The translations under genes were made by a program, and so were the position numbers. Shown piece after piece: positions 35,722-45,243 of a stretch of 64,000 nucleotides of DNA. The stretch is taken from assembly GCA_035528035.1 (NCBI GenBank), contig DATKZI010000061.1, positions 62,001 through 126,000 on the forward strand. Direction: 5' to 3'. Below the pieces are notes generated by a model, which was given only the letters and a program-made list of their open reading frames with translations, was not told the DNA's origin and did no database searches. The stretch comes from JABLTI01 sp035528035 (lineage in GTDB: Archaea > Asgardarchaeota > Heimdallarchaeia > JABLTI01). How positions within the stretch are numbered: the first letter of the stretch is position 1; each line of letters opens with the position of its first letter.

Positions 35722-38111
35722 TTATCTTTTGAAACTAGTTTTTCTTTCAAGATCCAATCTATTGAATTTTTAGCTTTATTTTTGATTTGATTTAGCTGAT
35801 TACTATTTATTTTTATAAGAACATCTACAATTTCTCTTGCTCTTATAAAATCAGATGTACTAAACAATCCTATTAATTCGTTAATTGCAAATGAATTATT
35901 TTTCTTAGCAAGAATAATTAAAGCGTCTTTGTATAATTCCTCATCAACTGGATGCTCAATTAATTCTTTTACTTCAATTAAAGGAATATCTGCTATTGTT
36001 ATTTTCAAAGCATCAATAGCACTTTCAACAATTGAAATACGTTTAAATTGTTCACCAAGTTCGGACAACCATTCATCATCTTCAGTATCTTCTTCATCTT
36101 CTTGTGTTTCGATTTCAATGTCCACTTGATCATAAATCGCTGATAATTCATCATCTTCAAGATAATCAATATTTTCACTTAATTCTGTATCGAATTCCAT
36201 CATATCTTCTCTTAGTTCAAGATCCTTTGAACTAATTAAAGGAGAAGAGGATTGATTCAAACGTTTTATCCATCGTGAGATATCATTATCTATTACATTA
36301 TCTGCTTCTATGAGTCCATCTCTAACTTTTGGTGTTGTTCCGATTTCTTCTTCTTCTTCTTTATCAGTAGCTGAAGGATTTTCCGCTAATTCCCATCTAT
36401 CATCATACACAGAATCTATTTCACCTGCTAACTCTAAAATCCTATCTTCTATCGCTTTAAAGATGGTGCTAATAAAGTAATTAATTGCCAATTTTGAATT
36501 CAAGTGACCTAATGCATTAATTGCTTCCTTTTGAACACTCATATATGGATCATTTTGTGCAATATCGAATAATTTCTCCTCAATTGCTGAGTTAATTATT
36601 TTTAATTGTTTTATACTATTGATAGCTTGAAATCTAATTTTAGGATCATAGTCATCTAGAGCCCTTAGTAAGATAGGCAATCCTTTTGGAGAGTTGATAT
36701 TTCCTAGTGCAAATAAAGCATTCCAATAAAAAATTTCATTGAAATCTGTATTAAACCATTTCAAAATATCTAGCTCAAATGTTTGATTTAGACTTATTAT
36801 TAATTCATTATCAAAATCATCTACAAAATCAATATCTGATAGTGATTTATCATCATTTTGACTAGAGAAAGTTCTTTTCTTTAAATCAATTTCTTGATTT
36901 ATCAAATCCAAAATTAATTCTACTGAGGATTCTCCTCCAATTCGACCTAAACAACTAATCATCTCAAATTTTTGTTCTTTTGAGAGCTTTTCTTTGTTAA
37001 GTAAATCGGTGATATCGTTTTCATATTCAGTTAATTTGAAATTACGAATAATTCGTAATGCTAAAATAAAATCTTCGCTATGTGTTGAAAGACTAATTTT
37101 CACAAAAGAACTTAGATAATTAATAATTTTCTCATTAGGAAAATCCTTTAGTAATTTCCAAGAATTAATTATGTTCGTTCTATTTTCTCGTTTGATTGAA
37201 AATGGATCATAATTATGATAGATATCATCAACAGCAATTTTAACTGCATAGATTGCTTTAAGTAAATCAATTGATAGGTTATCACTTAGCATATTAAGCA
37301 TTTTTTTAACTGTTTTTTCCAACTCAATTTCAGCTATTAAATCAATATCATAAACAAATATCGTTGAAATTACTTCAACGAATTTTATTGTAATAGGTTG
37401 TATAAAATCATCATTAAGAGAAAGGAATAGTGCTGGTTTAATTCCTGCCCAACATAATTCACGTGCTAAATATATTGCTTTTGTATAAGGTGTAGTAAAG
37501 TTGAATTCTTTATTGCGATATAACCATAGTGCAGCTAAGGGATTACCCTTTTTTGCAAGTATTTTCGCTATCGCTGTTTGTTGAATAAAGTTATTATTTA
37601 AAGTCATGAACTTATTACTTAGTGCTTCGACTATTTTTTTATCGCTCATAAGTCCTAATGAAAAATAAGCATCCTCGAACAATATGTCATAGTTAGACAT
37701 TTTTTCTATTTTATCATAAAATTCATCTTTATCAAGATAACCTGCAGCAAATAGACCTATCCTACGTTTTTCAGCTAATTGTGAGTCTAATAATTTCTCG
37801 ATTTTATCATTAATAAGATCGTTATAACCAGCGAGATTAACTTTGGTGAATTTTTCTATAATGGAATTTGATAAAGCAATAGATTGACCGATAATATGGG
37901 ATATGGATAAAATATCAATGATCATATGAATGTCCATTTTTTTAATAATTTCATCAATTATACGTTCAGCTTCATAAGGAATTAATTTGTAATAATTCTC
38001 GGTAAAAATCTTCCAATTATACATATCGTAGGAAAGAAGATATTTCTCGACTGCTTTTGCGTAATTATCTGATGTTAATGCAATTAACACTTCTTGAGAA
38101 TATTTATCCAA
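35718..38111 (-). CDS. Large HEAT-repeat protein with acidic insert
   Basis: About 797 residues, soluble and helical. Clear HEAT repeats occur near residues 460-560 (FALGNINSPKGLPILLRAL, FQAINSIKQL, KEAINALGHL); weaker ones precede them. A highly acidic, probably disordered stretch follows (about 595-690, with repeated Glu/Asp runs), then two more helical repeats. The frame opens at 38126, but GGTGA is positioned eight bases before the TTG at 38111, which I take as the start. This is a scaffold protein of unknown partner. Confidence 0.7.
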   Translation of the reverse strand: MDKYSQEVLIALTSDNYAKAVEKYLLSYDMYNWKIFTENYYKLIPYEAERIIDEIIKKMDIHMIIDILSISHIIGQSIALSNSIIEKFTKVNLAGYNDLINDKIEKLLDSQLAEKRRIGLFAAGYLDKDEFYDKIEKMSNYDILFEDAYFSLGLMSDKKIVEALSNKFMTLNNNFIQQTAIAKILAKKGNPLAALWLYRNKEFNFTTPYTKAIYLARELCWAGIKPALFLSLNDDFIQPITIKFVEVISTIFVYDIDLIAEIELEKTVKKMLNMLSDNLSIDLLKAIYAVKIAVDDIYHNYDPFSIKRENRTNIINSWKLLKDFPNEKIINYLSSFVKISLSTHSEDFILALRIIRNFKLTEYENDITDLLNKEKLSKEQKFEMISCLGRIGGESSVELILDLINQEIDLKKRTFSSQNDDKSLSDIDFVDDFDNELIISLNQTFELDILKWFNTDFNEIFYWNALFALGNINSPKGLPILLRALDDYDPKIRFQAINSIKQLKIINSAIEEKLFDIAQNDPYMSVQKEAINALGHLNSKLAINYFISTIFKAIEDRILELAGEIDSVYDDRWELAENPSATDKEEEEEIGTTPKVRDGLIEADNVIDNDISRWIKRLNQSSSPLISSKDLELREDMMEFDTELSENIDYLEDDELSAIYDQVDIEIETQEDEEDTEDDEWLSELGEQFKRISIVESAIDALKITIADIPLIEVKELIEHPVDEELYKDALIILAKKNNSFAINELIGLFSTSDFIRAREIVDVLIKINSNQLNQIKNKAKNSIDWILKEKLVSKDN

Positions 38112-38329
38112 TTTACAATTCACCAATTACTTAAATTAGTTAACTTTTAATGATAGTTTTTAGTTGTCATGAGTAAAATATCATATGAACTCGTTGCTGT
38201 CGAAAATTGTTTTAAAATCTTTGGATAGACCATACATTAGGTTCCAGGTTAATATAAAGAAGTTAAACAGTAAATTTAATAATCCAAAATTAAATTTCTG
38301 AATTTTAGTAACCTTTAATAGCAATCCTA

Positions 38330-39730
38330 ATGTTAGTTATACAATATATTGGGGTATTTAATCAGGATTTTGATCCTCATAGGAAAAAATTAATCCTTGG
38401 GATGAAAAATATGACTTTAATCAGCCAAAAAAATAGGTTTGGAAATACTTCTAACTTATTTTCAAAATTATTTCTAGTGGTTTTCCTTACTATTGTGATC
38501 TTCATAATACCTATTATAACAACTCAATCAATTGAAGTAGCAAAGCAACCAACTATATATAATAATGAAAGTTTAGCTTGTATTCCTCCTTTTGATTCAG
38601 ATATTATAACAGAAATTCCAACATTTGATCCATATATATTTACACTAGGTGATGTTGATTCAGACTTCGATGGACTAACCGATGCTGAGGAAATAATATA
38701 CAAAACAAATCCATTTAGTAGTGATACCGACTTTGACGGATTGCTTGATGGAGCTGAAGTACATATATATTTGACAATACCAATCTTTCCCGACTCTGAT
38801 AGAGATTATATTGCTGATTCATGGGAGCTATTTCTTTACAAAACTGATCCACTAGTAACTGATATGGATAAAGATGGCCTAAATGATGGTTTAGAGATCT
38901 TTCGCTACAAAAGTGATCCTCTATGTCCTGATACTGACAACGATCTACTAAATGATAACGATGAAGCAAGGATTTACTTTACTGATGTTTTAAATCAGGA
39001 CTCTGATCAAGATGGGATTATGGATGGTGAAGAAGTGCATATCTATAAAACAAATCCACTCTCAGTTGACACAGATGGCGACACTTTAAATGATTTATGG
39101 GAAATCAATAATAATCACAATCCACTCCGAAAGGATGATTGGGACCGTATTATTGGGACTTACATTTTAATACCTGGTGTAACAGTAATCTTAGTTCTAA
39201 TTGGTATCTTTGCTTCTATTGATCTCAAATTAATTCATCCAATCAAATTTAGGACTCCTATTAGAAAAATTACAGGGATGAAGTTAAAGCAAATTCAATT
39301 AATGAATCTATTATCAAATATACCTGATAATCAATCATATAACATTAAGGAATTAGCTTTGTTAACTGGTGAATCTGTTTCTACAATCAATCGATTAATT
39401 TCAAGTATCTTTGATAATACCGATCCTAATGAAAAATTACAATTCAAATCAGAAGATATTTCTATCCATTCCCATACCGGAAAGACATACTTCGAGTACC
39501 ATTGTTTCTATTGTGATAATCCTATTGATTATACTTTAGCTTACTGTCCTTTTTGTGATGAAGATATAGTTCGCTGTAGAGAATGTAAAAGACCCATTAA
39601 TAATAATGATTCCTATGCTACGTTTGCAAGTTATGAAACCATAGGTGAACCAAATAACGTTTCAGGATATATAGTAATAGAACTAATTTGTGAATCATGT
39701 TTATTACAAAGTAGATATGATTTGATTTAA
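38330..39730 (+). CDS. Transmembrane protein: calcium-binding repeats outside, winged helix and zinc fingers inside
   Basis: 466 residues as framed. A signal anchor lies at about 46-66, then six to seven DxDxDGLxD calcium-binding repeats (108-265). A membrane helix (276-297) leads to a cytoplasmic domain that contains a winged-helix-like segment (about 316-385, with NIKELALLTGESVSTINRLI). Four CxxC pairs (392-395, 406-409, 416-419, 454-457) suggest two zinc sites. The topology would link an extracellular calcium-dependent domain to a possible nucleic-acid-binding domain. The first in-frame ATG gives a 44-residue pre-TM leader; the ATG at 38402 is an alternative. Its repeats match those of the giant surface protein. 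Confidence 0.7.
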   Translation: MLVIQYIGVFNQDFDPHRKKLILGMKNMTLISQKNRFGNTSNLFSKLFLVVFLTIVIFIIPIITTQSIEVAKQPTIYNNESLACIPPFDSDIITEIPTFDPYIFTLGDVDSDFDGLTDAEEIIYKTNPFSSDTDFDGLLDGAEVHIYLTIPIFPDSDRDYIADSWELFLYKTDPLVTDMDKDGLNDGLEIFRYKSDPLCPDTDNDLLNDNDEARIYFTDVLNQDSDQDGIMDGEEVHIYKTNPLSVDTDGDTLNDLWEINNNHNPLRKDDWDRIIGTYILIPGVTVILVLIGIFASIDLKLIHPIKFRTPIRKITGMKLKQIQLMNLLSNIPDNQSYNIKELALLTGESVSTINRLISSIFDNTDPNEKLQFKSEDISIHSHTGKTYFEYHCFYCDNPIDYTLAYCPFCDEDIVRCRECKRPINNNDSYATFASYETIGEPNNVSGYIVIELICESCLLQSRYDLI

Positions 39731-39838
39731 ATTAGATCTATTTCTTTTTCTTTATTTTTTATCTTGAATGATTTTTCTTATCTAATGTATAGATAATGTT
39801 AAAATAAGTTGTAAATTATTTTGATATAGTGCTTGTAA

Positions 39839-40957
39839 ATGAAACTACTAGTAATGATTGCAAGGGAAATAACTCAGAAAGAAATTGATATGGGTATTGG
39901 TTCAGAATTAAGTGGAACAAGGTTATCACCAATTTTTAAAACATTGGACCTTAATATTCCCATAAAAGATAACAAAAGATATACTCCTACTATACCTATA
40001 GATCCTGATGAAGGCATTCCTATGTTGCTGATGCCCTTACTAAATATTCCCCATGATAAATCAATCTTATTTGGTACACCCTCTATAATTGATAAGATAA
40101 ATTCTCTAAATCATCATCCTACAAAAATCGTTTCAGATCCTGGAAAGGGTACAGGCAATCCAATAATAGCTGCATCAATGGAAGCAAAGGATGAGGATAT
40201 TTTAATACTATCACCTTGTGATCAATATCAAAGTCCAGCTGTAAATGTTGCTGTTAATAAAATTCTTGAGAAAATTAAAGCTGGAAAATTCAAGAGCGGT
40301 ACTATGCTTGCTCATGGTACTAAAAATCCCGCTTTTAGTTATATTAGGGTAAACGGTGATATAGCAGTTGAATTTATGCTAAAAGGCACCATACCTAAAG
40401 ATGATATGATTGCTGAAACAATGGTTGTATGTGTTAGGGCAGGATACTTAAAACAACAAATAACCGAAAGGAAAAATGCTACTATTGAACAATTAAAGGA
40501 AATCTATCCTTATAAAGAAGATGAATTGCTAGTAATTCAAAAACAATTAACAACAATTAGTGAATTAATTGAAAGCAAAGTGGGTACTGATGAATATCTA
40601 AAGAGATGTCCTTTCTGTGATTTTTCAAAGGTCATTCATAGATTGTTAATACCGAATATGACTTTTGCTACAGTAAAATATCTAGATGAATGGGATGATC
40701 TTGGAGATTGGCAAAAGATTTTTCAATCTAGTCTTTATCCAAAAGATAAAGATGGGAATGTTATTTTTTCTAAATCAAATCTATTATCATATACGAATTG
40801 TTCGAATTCACTTATAGCAAATTTCACGAACAGAAAAATTATTCTTCATGGATTAAAAAATCGAATTGTCGCCATAGGTATACGTGGAACTATAGATATT
40901 TCTTTAGAAATGGATCCTCAAGACTTCAAAAAAGAAGTAGTTAAATTACAAATGTAA
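39839..40957 (+). CDS. Mannose-1-phosphate guanylyltransferase-like nucleotidyltransferase
   Basis: A 372-residue protein that follows the motif order of GDP-mannose pyrophosphorylases. The N-terminal loop is SELSGTRLSPIFK (for GGxGTRLxPLS), then DPGKGTGNPIIAAS, ILSPCDQYQ (for the metal-binding DH motif), WDDLGDWQKIF near residue 285 and a closing GNVIF...LIANF...ILHGLKNRIVA. It is more divergent than usual: the P-loop is spread out and His of the D-H pair is Gln. It probably makes a nucleotide sugar for glycans. Substrate uncertain. Confidence 0.7.
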   Translation: MKLLVMIAREITQKEIDMGIGSELSGTRLSPIFKTLDLNIPIKDNKRYTPTIPIDPDEGIPMLLMPLLNIPHDKSILFGTPSIIDKINSLNHHPTKIVSDPGKGTGNPIIAASMEAKDEDILILSPCDQYQSPAVNVAVNKILEKIKAGKFKSGTMLAHGTKNPAFSYIRVNGDIAVEFMLKGTIPKDDMIAETMVVCVRAGYLKQQITERKNATIEQLKEIYPYKEDELLVIQKQLTTISELIESKVGTDEYLKRCPFCDFSKVIHRLLIPNMTFATVKYLDEWDDLGDWQKIFQSSLYPKDKDGNVIFSKSNLLSYTNCSNSLIANFTNRKIILHGLKNRIVAIGIRGTIDISLEMDPQDFKKEVVKLQM

Positions 40958-41083
40958 AAAAGAAGAAAGATCAGCATTTTAACGTCTTCTTTTTCTTCTT
41001 ATTATTCCGATGCTACTAAGAGTAAAACCAGTAACTTGTTCAACCTACCATTCATAGCCAGGGTATAACAATGAATAGTTACG

Positions 41084-42205
41084 TTAGCGGTATTTTTCTA
41101 ACTTATCCAAGGTGTAAGCGAGTATTCCTTTAAAAAATCGATGTTTTCCTAATTTCTCTTTACAGAAATCGATCAAACGATTCTCTTCTAATGCTTCTTT
41201 TGCTTCCACCAAAATACTTTGATAAACATAGGCATTATGCATAGCACGATTTTTGAATCCTTCATTTCCACCAATTTTCATAAGTGCCTCTATATCCTCC
41301 AAATCTTTTCCAATACAGATGGGACAAGTACAGCAATATTCATCCCACTTGACACTAGTTGTACACATAGTAGTTTTATTAGAAACCTTCCTCGCACCAA
41401 TTTTATCTTGATAAACTAGAAAATATTTAGCATTCATTATCCATGAAATACTCTCTATACTATCTGCTCCTGATAAAAGAAAAACCAAGCCTGCAAGTGG
41501 ACTTCCAACACCAAAAACATGAAGTAATCTATTCTCACCTAAGACATTTAGTTGTTTTCTCGCTGCGATAACTCTGTCAATTATGTTGAAATATCTAGTA
41601 TGAGATGTGTAAGATTGTTTCATTTGTGGAACTAAACCACCAACTCCCCAAATCTTAAAATCATTAATTTTTATTACCTTTTGAAAATAATCAATAATTT
41701 CTTGCGCATCGGTGCCATGGAGAACAGGCATAATCTCAATACCGTTTTCAATAGTTTGATTTGCTAGCTTAATATTTGCAAATGATTTTTCTGCAAATTT
41801 CTTTGCTTTTTCTGGTGAAAAATCTTGAAGAATTGGATAATCCAATCCTACAGCGATATCAACTTTAGATGCATTCTGTAAGTTTATAACTGCTTTTGGA
41901 TCAATTTTCTCTTCCTCACCCCTTGAGATAAATTGGTATCCTCCCGAATCCATAACACAAATTTCTTTTTTTAATCCAAGTTCTTTATGTATACCATTTT
42001 TTCTAATTCTTTGCTCAAGACGATTATTCTGTTTTATATCATAAGCATTTGTCATAACAGAGCAATTAGGAATTTTCATCCATGGCCTTGGATTATTTTC
42101 TCTAAAAGAATATGTTAACATCATTGTTGGGGTAATAAATTTCTTGGCATTAATTAATGTGGATTTTTCTACTGCAAAACCATTTAATTCCAAATTATAT
42201 GCCAT
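41084..42205 (-). CDS. Archaeosine-type tRNA-guanine transglycosylase homologue, catalytic domain only
   Basis: 373 residues matching the catalytic barrel of archaeal TGT: MDSGGYQF (Asp86), VDIAVGLDYPI, VGGLVPQMKQSY, HVFGVGSP, the zinc site C-T-C-P-I-C (292-297) and the following HN (His323). The C-terminal C2/PUA domains of full-length ArcTGT are absent. Where ArcTGT has its second Asp in a DLFDSA-type motif, this reads DSIESI, so the nucleophile position appears to be Glu251. It may act on tRNA (preQ0 insertion) or be a DpdA-like DNA modifier. It is 12 bases downstream of the DUF5591 gene. Confidence 0.75.
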   Translation of the reverse strand: MAYNLELNGFAVEKSTLINAKKFITPTMMLTYSFRENNPRPWMKIPNCSVMTNAYDIKQNNRLEQRIRKNGIHKELGLKKEICVMDSGGYQFISRGEEEKIDPKAVINLQNASKVDIAVGLDYPILQDFSPEKAKKFAEKSFANIKLANQTIENGIEIMPVLHGTDAQEIIDYFQKVIKINDFKIWGVGGLVPQMKQSYTSHTRYFNIIDRVIAARKQLNVLGENRLLHVFGVGSPLAGLVFLLSGADSIESISWIMNAKYFLVYQDKIGARKVSNKTTMCTTSVKWDEYCCTCPICIGKDLEDIEALMKIGGNEGFKNRAMHNAYVYQSILVEAKEALEENRLIDFCKEKLGKHRFFKGILAYTLDKLEKYR

Positions 42206-42217
42206 AATTAAACTCGC

Positions 42218-42799
42218 CTAGAGATTTATTTTAAAATTATTTTTCTCTAATACTTGAAAAATAATTTCCTTTGTTTTTGGTAGGTTATAGGTTACTGGTG
42301 GAGCATAAATAACTTTTGAGGCAATTTCTGTATTTAGATTATTCCCATAACCTAATACTAATGCTTTCTCAAAAATCTCTCGATGATGTTTGGGTAAAAT
42401 ATAAAATCCTATCTTATAAGCTGAAATAATTCGAGGTAAAACTTGTGATAATCTTTCTATGAAAATTTGTTTACCTTCCTCTTTCATTTTTTCAGGTGGA
42501 AAATCATATTTAGTAATATTAGTATCATCCAATTCTTCAGGGATAAGAACAGCTGGTTCTGAAATAGTATAATAATGACTTAGATTTCTAATACCTATTG
42601 ATTTTTCAATCATTGCATTGAGAACTCTTCTATAGGGTGATTTATAATAGGGCTTATATTTGGAACAGCTAAGAAAGAAGACAATTGGTTTCCCAGTTGG
42701 TGGAGTATAATCTTGTAACATATAATTGAAATGATCCACAAATCTAGGAACGTGAAATAGTTCATCTCCGCCTATTAAATAATCATCTTGAGTATCCAT
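42218..42799 (-). CDS. DUF5591 / ArcS-core-like protein
   Basis: A 193-residue protein with the signature FFLSCSKYKPYYKSPYRR (39-56), characteristic of the DUF5591 core of archaeosine synthase ArcS. A conserved ALVLGYG-type segment follows. In full-length ArcS this domain lies between a TGT-like and a PUA domain; here it stands alone and is cotranscribed with the TGT homologue. The pair likely modifies a 7-deazaguanine base after its insertion into nucleic acid, but whether tRNA or DNA is not visible. Confidence 0.72.
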   Translation of the reverse strand: MDTQDDYLIGGDELFHVPRFVDHFNYMLQDYTPPTGKPIVFFLSCSKYKPYYKSPYRRVLNAMIEKSIGIRNLSHYYTISEPAVLIPEELDDTNITKYDFPPEKMKEEGKQIFIERLSQVLPRIISAYKIGFYILPKHHREIFEKALVLGYGNNLNTEIASKVIYAPPVTYNLPKTKEIIFQVLEKNNFKINL

Positions 42800-42998
42800 T
42801 GAGAAACCAACTTTTAATGGTTTTTAATTGATAGTTAGTTTTAAGATTATTAAAATTGGTGTTAGTTAACCGGTATTTTTTTGCTATACGAATTTTCTGC
42901 TTAAGATTATAAGAGGATATACTTTTTTAATATATCTCTCATATGTTTATCTATTATAACTCAGACATAAATCATATATTTCTACTGGAGGAATAATA

Positions 42999-43181
42999 TT
43001 GTTAGATGAAATATTAGTAATAAGAGAGAGCTTACCAAAACCTGAATTTATTCAAGGAGAAATCGACTATCCAGAAATGATCAAAGCTGATTTCAAAAAA
43101 GCGATCACAATAATTGGTTTGTCATTATTGACAACTATTGTTGTTGCAACCAGTATTTTCTTACTAGCGTTTTTCTTTTAA
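42999..43181 (+). CDS. 60-residue tail-anchored membrane protein
   Basis: The TTG start at 42999 is fixed by TGGAGGAAT seven bases upstream. The first 35 residues are polar with two Pro-Glu/Pro-Lys motifs. The last 25 are a single membrane helix (AITIIGLSLLTTIVVATSIF) reaching the C-terminus. The orientation implies a cytoplasmic N-terminus. Size and layout resemble SecE/Sec61-gamma, but the conserved amphipathic helix is not recognisable. Function unknown. A strong hairpin terminator follows. Confidence 0.6.
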   Translation: MLDEILVIRESLPKPEFIQGEIDYPEMIKADFKKAITIIGLSLLTTIVVATSIFLLAFFF

Positions 43182-43198
43182 GATTGAAAAATAAAATT

Positions 43199-43247
43199 AA
43201 TAGTAGAATAAGACACCCAAACTTAATCTACTATTGCAATGTTTTTT
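43199..43247. terminator. Long hairpin plus T-run between convergent genes
   Basis: A 14-base arm at 43199-43212 (AATAGTAGAATAAG) pairs with 43222-43235 (CTTAATCTACTATT) with one mismatch and a nine-base loop. Six Ts follow at 43242-43247. It lies between the tail-anchored protein gene and the convergent GAPDH-like gene. Confidence 0.6.
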
Positions 43248-44276
43248 CTAAATGATTTTCATAAGATATTTCACTAAACGTAATAAATGAGCTGCGTATC
43301 CTTCTTCGTTGTCATATAATCCTTTGATAATTGCTCTATTATTATTAACAATGGCAAATTCATCAGGTATTAAAAGAACCATACTTAGATTACCTCTGAC
43401 ATAACTTGAAGGTGGTACTTGAACCTTTGAATAAGTAATATATGGTGAATATTTTGAATTTTTGAAAGCTAAAATCAAATCTTCTTTAGTAATATTCTTC
43501 TTAAGAACAACATCAATTTGAATGTAACTCCCATCTTTATCTGATGTTCGATAAGAAACTCCATCCATTGGTATATTCTTTTTCAGCACTTTATTTGTTG
43601 CTGAGGTAGCTCCAGTTGTATATAGTTGTGTATCTAAAGCACTCCAACCAGCAGAGCCATCAAGGATTTCTTGAGATCGAGTTAATGCATGGATTGTTGT
43701 TAAGAAACATGATTCAACACCAAAAGCTTCATCAAGTGTATCAATAATTGGAATAGTTGCAGTAGTCGTACAACTTGCACCTCCAATTACAAAGGGCTCT
43801 TTCTTTTCTACAAGTGCTTTCAATTCACTCTCAAGATTTGGAGATGCATGCCACATGAAATCTTTAATACCGCCTTTCCCAGGAGCACTAAGAAGAACAC
43901 ATTTCAATTTATTATTAGGTGCTTTAAAATGCCTGTTAGGATCACTAGCTTCTTTACTACTATCTCTAAATTTACCCGTTGCTTCAATCACTAAGACAAT
44001 ATCCTCAGACCATTTAATATTTTCAGGTGATGTGTCTTGTGAATATTTGACTCGTTTTCCGTTTATGATCAATTCATTTTTTTCTTTATCAATGTCAATG
44101 ATCATTTTAGAGTGTCCTTGAGAAGAAGAATAGAGCAATCTATCTTTGAGTATATCTATAGTCATTGATCGGCCATTAATTTGCCCAATTTCAAGCTCTT
44201 TAAATTCCTCAATTTGAGCTACTAATTTTACAAGTGCTCGCGCTGTTAATCCAGTTCCATTTATTCCTATTTTCAA
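43248..44276 (-). CDS. Divergent type I glyceraldehyde-3-phosphate dehydrogenase
   Basis: A 342-residue protein of the bacterial/eukaryotic GAPDH class, not the archaeal type II enzyme. It has N-terminal KIGINGTG, catalytic Cys169 in GGASCTTTATIP, His196 in LTTIHALTRSQ, then LDGSAGW and a C-terminal NEEGYAAHLL. The NAD-binding GRIGR that normally follows GINGFG is replaced by LTARA, and ASCTTN by ASCTTT. It may use another aldehyde phosphate or cofactor. TTG start. Single gene. Confidence 0.85.
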   Translation of the reverse strand: MKIGINGTGLTARALVKLVAQIEEFKELEIGQINGRSMTIDILKDRLLYSSSQGHSKMIIDIDKEKNELIINGKRVKYSQDTSPENIKWSEDIVLVIEATGKFRDSSKEASDPNRHFKAPNNKLKCVLLSAPGKGGIKDFMWHASPNLESELKALVEKKEPFVIGGASCTTTATIPIIDTLDEAFGVESCFLTTIHALTRSQEILDGSAGWSALDTQLYTTGATSATNKVLKKNIPMDGVSYRTSDKDGSYIQIDVVLKKNITKEDLILAFKNSKYSPYITYSKVQVPPSSYVRGNLSMVLLIPDEFAIVNNNRAIIKGLYDNEEGYAAHLLRLVKYLMKII

Positions 44277-44379
44277 TGGAAGAAAACCTCGTTATTTATA
44301 TTTTATAGCCATAAAATATTGGTTATGGAACACTAAAGAATAGTACTTTATTTAATTTTCTCTTATTAAAAAAAATGGG

Positions 44380-45051
44380 CTATTCTTTTTTATATTTAGC
44401 CTCATATAAAGCAATTTTTTTATTACTATTTTTTTTATAGATGACCAATCCGTAGATTGCTGCTCCTAATGGAAATACCCCAAAAATCATATAAAATAAT
44501 TTATAATTGATGCCTGTTTGAATACGAATAATGTCAACCTCTCCTATATGAAGGAAATTTATCAAATCACTTTGATTGAAAGCATAAAATTTTGTTAAGA
44601 CCCCATCTGCTTTTGAAAAATCAATATGTAATTTAGTGGCATTATTCTGTCTGACCCCCCAGATTTCAGAATCCTCATATATTTCATACCCCATAGTTGA
44701 GTATTCAGTTGTTAATTTATCCCAACTTCTATTTTGAACTATAATATTAGACAATAAAGCTGTTTCTTCTGAAAAACCATTTATTGTAATTTTAAATTTA
44801 ATATGAGGTAATTTTAGATAGGAAATTTCTAATTTTAAAGACTCATTTTCTTGAATGGTAAGAGTACCAAAATGAATTACTTGCCTGCTTCCATCTGTTT
44901 TCCTTAATAAAATAATATCAAATTTGAAAAAATCCCCTTCTTTAATATTGTAATCACCATTTGCTAGCAAAGTAAAGAAATTAGTTAAACTAAGTAATAT
45001 TAGTACACTAGTGAAAATACGGAATTTTAATTTTCTTTGAGAATTTTTCAA
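44380..45051 (-). CDS. Type I membrane protein with beta-rich ectodomain, function unknown
   Basis: 223 residues. An N-terminal signal/anchor (about 12-30) precedes an extracellular domain of about 150 residues rich in beta-type sequence with two Asn-x-Ser/Thr sites. A membrane helix at about 187-207 and a basic tail end it. TTG start with AGGTTGAT upstream. No homology recognised. The topology resembles the small type I membrane protein near 18 kb, though sequences differ. Confidence 0.6.
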   Translation of the reverse strand: MKNSQRKLKFRIFTSVLILLSLTNFFTLLANGDYNIKEGDFFKFDIILLRKTDGSRQVIHFGTLTIQENESLKLEISYLKLPHIKFKITINGFSEETALLSNIIVQNRSWDKLTTEYSTMGYEIYEDSEIWGVRQNNATKLHIDFSKADGVLTKFYAFNQSDLINFLHIGEVDIIRIQTGINYKLFYMIFGVFPLGAAIYGLVIYKKNSNKKIALYEAKYKKE

Positions 45052-45243
45052 TTTTTTATCAACCTATCAAACAATTTTAACAAAGTATCCTTGAATTATT
45101 ATTATAAACATTATACTATTTAATTAAAAATTATCTGAATTGTCTTATATTTGTGTTCTATAAATTGCCTCCTTATAAGTGCTTATTAAGAACTTGCTAT
45201 GTTTAAATGAAGTAATGGTAATATTTCAAATTGGTGAAGATGT

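Noticed and set aside
42999..43181. SecE/Sec61-gamma identity for the 60-residue protein
   Set aside because: Size and topology fit, but the conserved amphipathic helix and Pro/Gly residues before the TM are not recognisable.
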